This document shows positions 61,080 to 64,000 of a stretch of 64,000 nucleotides of DNA, in pieces. The translations under genes were made by a program, and so were the position numbers. This stretch comes from Thermoproteaceae archaeon (GTDB lineage: Archaea; Thermoproteota; Thermoprotei; Thermoproteales; Thermoproteaceae): positions 1 to 64,000 of the forward strand of contig JAJHRB010000002.1 in the NCBI GenBank assembly GCA_020833025.1. The letters are read 5' to 3'. The notes below the pieces were generated by a model. The model worked only from the letters and a program-made list of their open reading frames with translations. It was not told the origin of the DNA and did not search any database. Within the stretch, counting starts at the first letter, position 1, and each line of letters begins with the position of its first letter.

Positions 61080-61745
61080 ATGGCAGGGGCTCTCGACGCC
61101 GCCGAGGAGGAAGTGCTGCGCTACGCGCGCTTGCTCTACGAGAGAGGCCACGTCACGCTACTGTCCGGCAACGTCTCGGTGCGCGTCGGCGACGTCGTGA
61201 TTCTAACGCCGTCGTCGCGCCCAAAGCCCCTCCTGTCCCGCGAGAGTCTCGTGTGGATGAGCCTCGACGGCAGCGTGGTGCGGGGGTATCTCAAGCCAAC
61301 GAGCGAGTGGCGGATGCACATCGCGATATACAGGCGCAGGCCCGACGTCGGGGCGGTGGTCCACACGCACAACGTGCTCCCCACGCTGCTGGCCCACCGC
61401 ATCAATCTGGCGCTCCTCTCAGAGTCAGAGGCATATCTTGGCTCGAGAGTTGCGGTGGTCCCCTACTTTAAGCCGGGAAGCGGGGAGCTCGCCGACGCCG
61501 TGGCCTCGGCGCTTGAAGGGTGCGACGTGGCGGTGCTGAGGCGCCACGGGGTCGTTGCGGTCGGGCGGGACCTCGCGGACGCCGTGAACAAAGTCGAGGC
61601 CCTCGCGGACGCGGCCCTCGCGACGCTGTATGACTGGCTGCTGCGGCTCGCGTGCGGCCGGCGCGCGCGAAGGGCGCGCGCGGCGTGTCAGTCTGTGGCG
61701 TACGTCCTCACCCGTCGGCAAAGGGGCATCACATCATCAGTATGA
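61080..61745 (+). CDS. Class II aldolase/adducin family protein
   Basis: The 221-aa protein has LLSGNVSVRVGDVVILTPSS, PTSEWRMHIAIYRRRPDVGA, VVHTHNVLPTLLAHRI (zinc ligands H-x-H) and VLRRHGVVAVGRDLADAVNK (third His). It matches fuculose/rhamnulose-phosphate aldolases, which split or join sugar phosphates. ATG 61080 follows CTTTAACC-type bases about 25 bp upstream. Confidence 0.9.
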   Translation: MAGALDAAEEEVLRYARLLYERGHVTLLSGNVSVRVGDVVILTPSSRPKPLLSRESLVWMSLDGSVVRGYLKPTSEWRMHIAIYRRRPDVGAVVHTHNVLPTLLAHRINLALLSESEAYLGSRVAVVPYFKPGSGELADAVASALEGCDVAVLRRHGVVAVGRDLADAVNKVEALADAALATLYDWLLRLACGRRARRARAACQSVAYVLTRRQRGITSSV

Positions 61746-61816
61746 CTGGCTCGCTCTTCGCGCGCTCTGCGGGGAAGCCTCACTCCCGCGGCGGCGGGAC
61801 TTAATAAGCACAGCGC

Positions 61817-63178
61817 CTACGCGACCTCGCGCACCCTAAGCAGCACAGGCTTTCTCAGCGGGTTCATAAGCCCCGCGACGAAGAACTCCCTCGGCTGCAG
61901 CTGGGCCAGCACGCCCTCGTTTATCTCGGCCAGGTCCATGTATGCAGAGATCTCGCGCAGGTCGGCCGGCGCGGTCAGCCTCGAGAAGAATACCGTGCCG
62001 AGGTTTGCCCTGATGGAGGGATCGACGTCGCCGGCAATTCTCTGGCTGGCGAGTATCACTGAGAGGCCCCACTTGCGCCCCTCCCTCACTGTAGTCTCAA
62101 TCGCGTCCTTGGATATTGTCCACTCGCTCGGAGCGTAGTTCTGCGCCTCGTCGATGACGAAGACAGTACTCGCCGGCTTCCTCTCCCGCTTGACGCGGGC
62201 CCACGCCGTCTCTATCACTGATGCAACTATCGCCTGCTTCACGGAGAGGTCAGTGTCGTAGCTCATGTCTATCACGATGGGCGACGCGTCGATTGAGAGC
62301 ACGCTCTCGGGGGGCATTACCCTGCTGTTAAGCTCCTCGAAGAACTGCTCGCTCGCGAAGTTCCTAATGAACAGCTCGGCCTTCTCCGCGGTTGCCTCCC
62401 TTGCGTTCAGCCTCTTCATGGTTCTCTTGAGGTGGGCCGCGAACCCGTCTCTGGACCACTTGCCCTCGTGCGTCATCGCGGCTATCTCGAGGTATTCCCC
62501 GTAGGTCTGCCAGTGAAGCTGGGCAACTCTCGCGAGCACGGATGCCAGAATGCTAGGCGGTATTCTAATATCTGTAGACTTTATGACTGTCCTGTAGTAC
62601 GGCGCGTAGTCAACTCCCGTGTGATCGAACACCACCACCCTGCAGCTCCGGGCCGTCAGCTCGTCAATAAGGACCCTCACGAGTCTCGACTTGCCCATTC
62701 CAGTCGCGCCGAAGACTCCAACGTGGTGCGTGATGTAGCGGGCGTCCAGCGGCAGGGGCCACCCAGAGTGCTTGTGAGTCCCGACGTGTATGTAGTGACT
62801 CCCTCTAAACGCGCCGCCCAACAGAGATGCGTCGAGCACGTAAACTCTAGACCCCGGCGTCACGACGTGCGTGATCTCGCGCACCTCGCCGTCCTTTATT
62901 GTCATGTACGGCTTGACGATGGCCGAGGTGTACGGCAGAATTATGCCGTAATTCGCCATCTCCGGTCTGTCGACATACGGCGTTCTCACTCTCTCCTTCA
63001 TCACGGGCTCTAGTTTTGTAATTCTCCTGAGGAACCCGACTACTATCTCGCCGGGATTCTCCCTGTCAATCACGCCGACGAGCTGCTCCTCGACCGCGTA
63101 CCTCTCGGCGGAGCGGTATATCTGGACCGGAATTGCGCTTACTGTCGCCCCGCTAACCACTATGCCCAGCTCCCTCAC
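61817..63178 (-). CDS. herA: HerA-type DNA translocase/helicase
   Basis: The 453-aa protein has an N-terminal barrel (SAIPVQIYRSAERYAVEEQL), Walker A GVFGATGMGKSRLVRVLIDE, Walker B VFVIDEAQNYAP and WGLSVILASQRIAGDVDPSI. This is the HerA/DUF87 family of hexameric DNA pumps that work with NurA in end resection. No NurA, Mre11 or Rad50 gene is adjacent, so a HerA paralogue is possible. Confidence 0.85.
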   Translation of the reverse strand: MRELGIVVSGATVSAIPVQIYRSAERYAVEEQLVGVIDRENPGEIVVGFLRRITKLEPVMKERVRTPYVDRPEMANYGIILPYTSAIVKPYMTIKDGEVREITHVVTPGSRVYVLDASLLGGAFRGSHYIHVGTHKHSGWPLPLDARYITHHVGVFGATGMGKSRLVRVLIDELTARSCRVVVFDHTGVDYAPYYRTVIKSTDIRIPPSILASVLARVAQLHWQTYGEYLEIAAMTHEGKWSRDGFAAHLKRTMKRLNAREATAEKAELFIRNFASEQFFEELNSRVMPPESVLSIDASPIVIDMSYDTDLSVKQAIVASVIETAWARVKRERKPASTVFVIDEAQNYAPSEWTISKDAIETTVREGRKWGLSVILASQRIAGDVDPSIRANLGTVFFSRLTAPADLREISAYMDLAEINEGVLAQLQPREFFVAGLMNPLRKPVLLRVREVA

Positions 63179-63570
63179 GGCCAGCGGGGGCGCTGCCAGA
63201 TTTTGGACCTACAGTTAAAACCAGAGCCGTGCTCCCATCCCCCCGCCTCCCCCGCCCTCGGGCCCTGCCGCCCTCATCCATTCTGCAGGCACCACGGCGC
63301 GCCGGGAGCGCGGAGCGGGGAGCCGGGAGGGTGCTAACAGCCAGTAGAGTCACGTGCCAGCGGCCGTGAGGGCCGCGCTTGCCATCGCGCTGCGGCGGCA
63401 GGCCCGCCGAGAGCCCGCGAGCCGGGCGCCGGGAGTCGGGGCAAGGCGTCAGCGTAGCTCAGCTCGCTCACCTGTCGCCAAGGCCCGCTCATCAACTGCG
63501 GTAGCAGCGGCGCCGGCTGGAGGGGGCTCAGCCGTTCCGGCGCCGGCCACTCTAGAGCCGTAAATGCCCT
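63179..63570. other. Intergenic stretch, no gene supported
   Basis: The only A/T-rich element is near 63205-63220 (ACAGTTAAAACC), the likely promoter of herA on the minus strand. No frame is convincing. Confidence 0.4.
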
Positions 63571-63574
63571 GTCA

Positions 63575-63874
63575 TCACTGCTCTGCGAGCTCCCAGAAGT
63601 TTATAACCTCGACAGTGCCGCACCCCTCGAGCTCGCGCACTTGAAGCAGGTCGGCGCCGCGGTAGTGACGCATTGACATGTCTACGTTATCCCTCGCGAC
63701 GAGCCTCACGATGTTTATGGCATCTATCACGTTGCTGCAGCTGTCGACTATTATCAGTTTCCTCGCCCTCGTCCTCGCGCGCGCCAGCACTCTGCTGAAT
63801 GTCTCTTGCTGGCGCTCCCGCCACCCCTCGCAGCTGCTCAGCACCGCAATGAGGCAGTCACGCCTCCCCTCCAC
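63575..63874 (-). CDS. Small protein cotranscribed with S11
   Basis: A 99-aa protein starting VEGRRDCLIAVLSSCEGWRE, with ARKLIIVDSCSNVIDAINIV and GADLLQVRELEGCGTVEVIN. It starts 7 bp after the S11 stop. The fold looks alpha/beta; I do not recognise a family. Confidence 0.6.
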   Translation of the reverse strand: MEGRRDCLIAVLSSCEGWRERQQETFSRVLARARTRARKLIIVDSCSNVIDAINIVRLVARDNVDMSMRHYRGADLLQVRELEGCGTVEVINFWELAEQ

Positions 63875-63881
63875 CGCCCGG

Positions 63882-64000
63882 CTAGACTCTCCTGCCCTTG
63901 CGCCCGCCCGGCGGCCTTATAGTGTCGTGAGGTATCGGCGTCACGTCCTCTATCCTGCCTATCACGAGACCCGACCTCGCGAGCGCCCTGATGGCGGCCG
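63882..64000 (-). CDS. rps11: 30S ribosomal protein S11, C-terminal part
   Basis: The last 39 codons of the gene enter from the window edge: [20 protein letters not shown] then [18 protein letters not shown] and stop at 63884-63882. This is the highly conserved C-terminus of S11. The rest lies beyond 64000. Confidence 0.95.
   Translation of the reverse strand, partial: AAIRALARSGLVIGRIEDVTPIPHDTIRPPGGRKGRRV

Overview
The window comes from a hyperthermophilic crenarchaeon, most likely a high-GC member of the Thermoproteales (the Pyrobaculum/Thermoproteus/Caldivirga neighbourhood). The signs are archaeal information genes (TBP, PolB1, S25e, S26e, S11, PheS, ProS, Hjc, HerA, Bud32), a complete early mevalonate gene set, A/T-rich TATA boxes 20-30 bp before mostly leaderless GTG/ATG starts, tRNAs with encoded CCA, and many tRNA introns at non-canonical positions. 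No rRNA operon and no CRISPR array is present; one orphan CRISPR-type repeat is.

Layout. 1-2 kb: eroded genes, a 3' half of tRNA-Gln(CTG) and a membrane-anchored phospholipase C/S1-P1-like protein. 2-18 kb: a dense core block with geranylgeranyl reductase, an MBL hydrolase, the TBP/unknown/Hjc operon, S25e, the thiolase-DUF35-HMG-CoA synthase operon divergent from HMG-CoA reductase, PolB1, a CDP-alcohol transferase, S26e/TrmY, ProS and TrmI. 18-29 kb: tRNA-Arg genes, Bud32, a radical-SAM protein, a small chromatin-type protein, an FAD oxidase, a RecA-like ATPase, a TatD-like hydrolase, a DegT aminotransferase and a flavin reductase. 29-33 kb: accessory DNA with HEPN-nucleotidyltransferase, TnpB and SMC-like ATPase remnants. 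33-44 kb: core genes (NadM, PheS, DUF1512, coiled-coil pair, M42 peptidase, nucleoside phosphorylase, UbiX). 44-55 kb: accessory DNA with a secreted chymotrypsin-fold protease, a PIN toxin flanked by duplicated antitoxins, several pseudogenes and four split-tRNA halves. 55-64 kb: SecG, a TnpB-like gene, hypothetical proteins, a CBS protein, a class II aldolase, HerA and the end of S11.

The main discovery is a set of split (trans-spliced) tRNA genes. Two tRNA-Leu genes exist only as halves. tRNA-Leu(TAG) has a 5' half at 44350-44378 and a 3' half at 48510-48568, both on the + strand. tRNA-Leu(CAG) has a 5' half at 55050-55022 and a 3' half at 53553-53495, both on the - strand. The 5' exons are identical (29 nt), but each half carries its own TATA box and its own trailer or leader. 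Trailer and leader of a pair are complementary (6 bp, a 3-4 nt bulge, then 10-13 bp), which would bring the right halves together. Both pairs are collinear, with 4.1 kb and 1.4 kb of pseudogene-rich DNA between the halves, as if insertions had opened ordinary tRNA genes. A further 3' half of tRNA-Gln(CTG) and a 5' half beginning GGGCCCG have no partner in the window. The intact tRNAs show intron spread: tRNA-Met(CAT) and tRNA-Cys(GCA) share an identical 17-nt T-loop intron, and tRNA-Cys and tRNA-Arg(TCG) share an 18-nt intron differing at one base.
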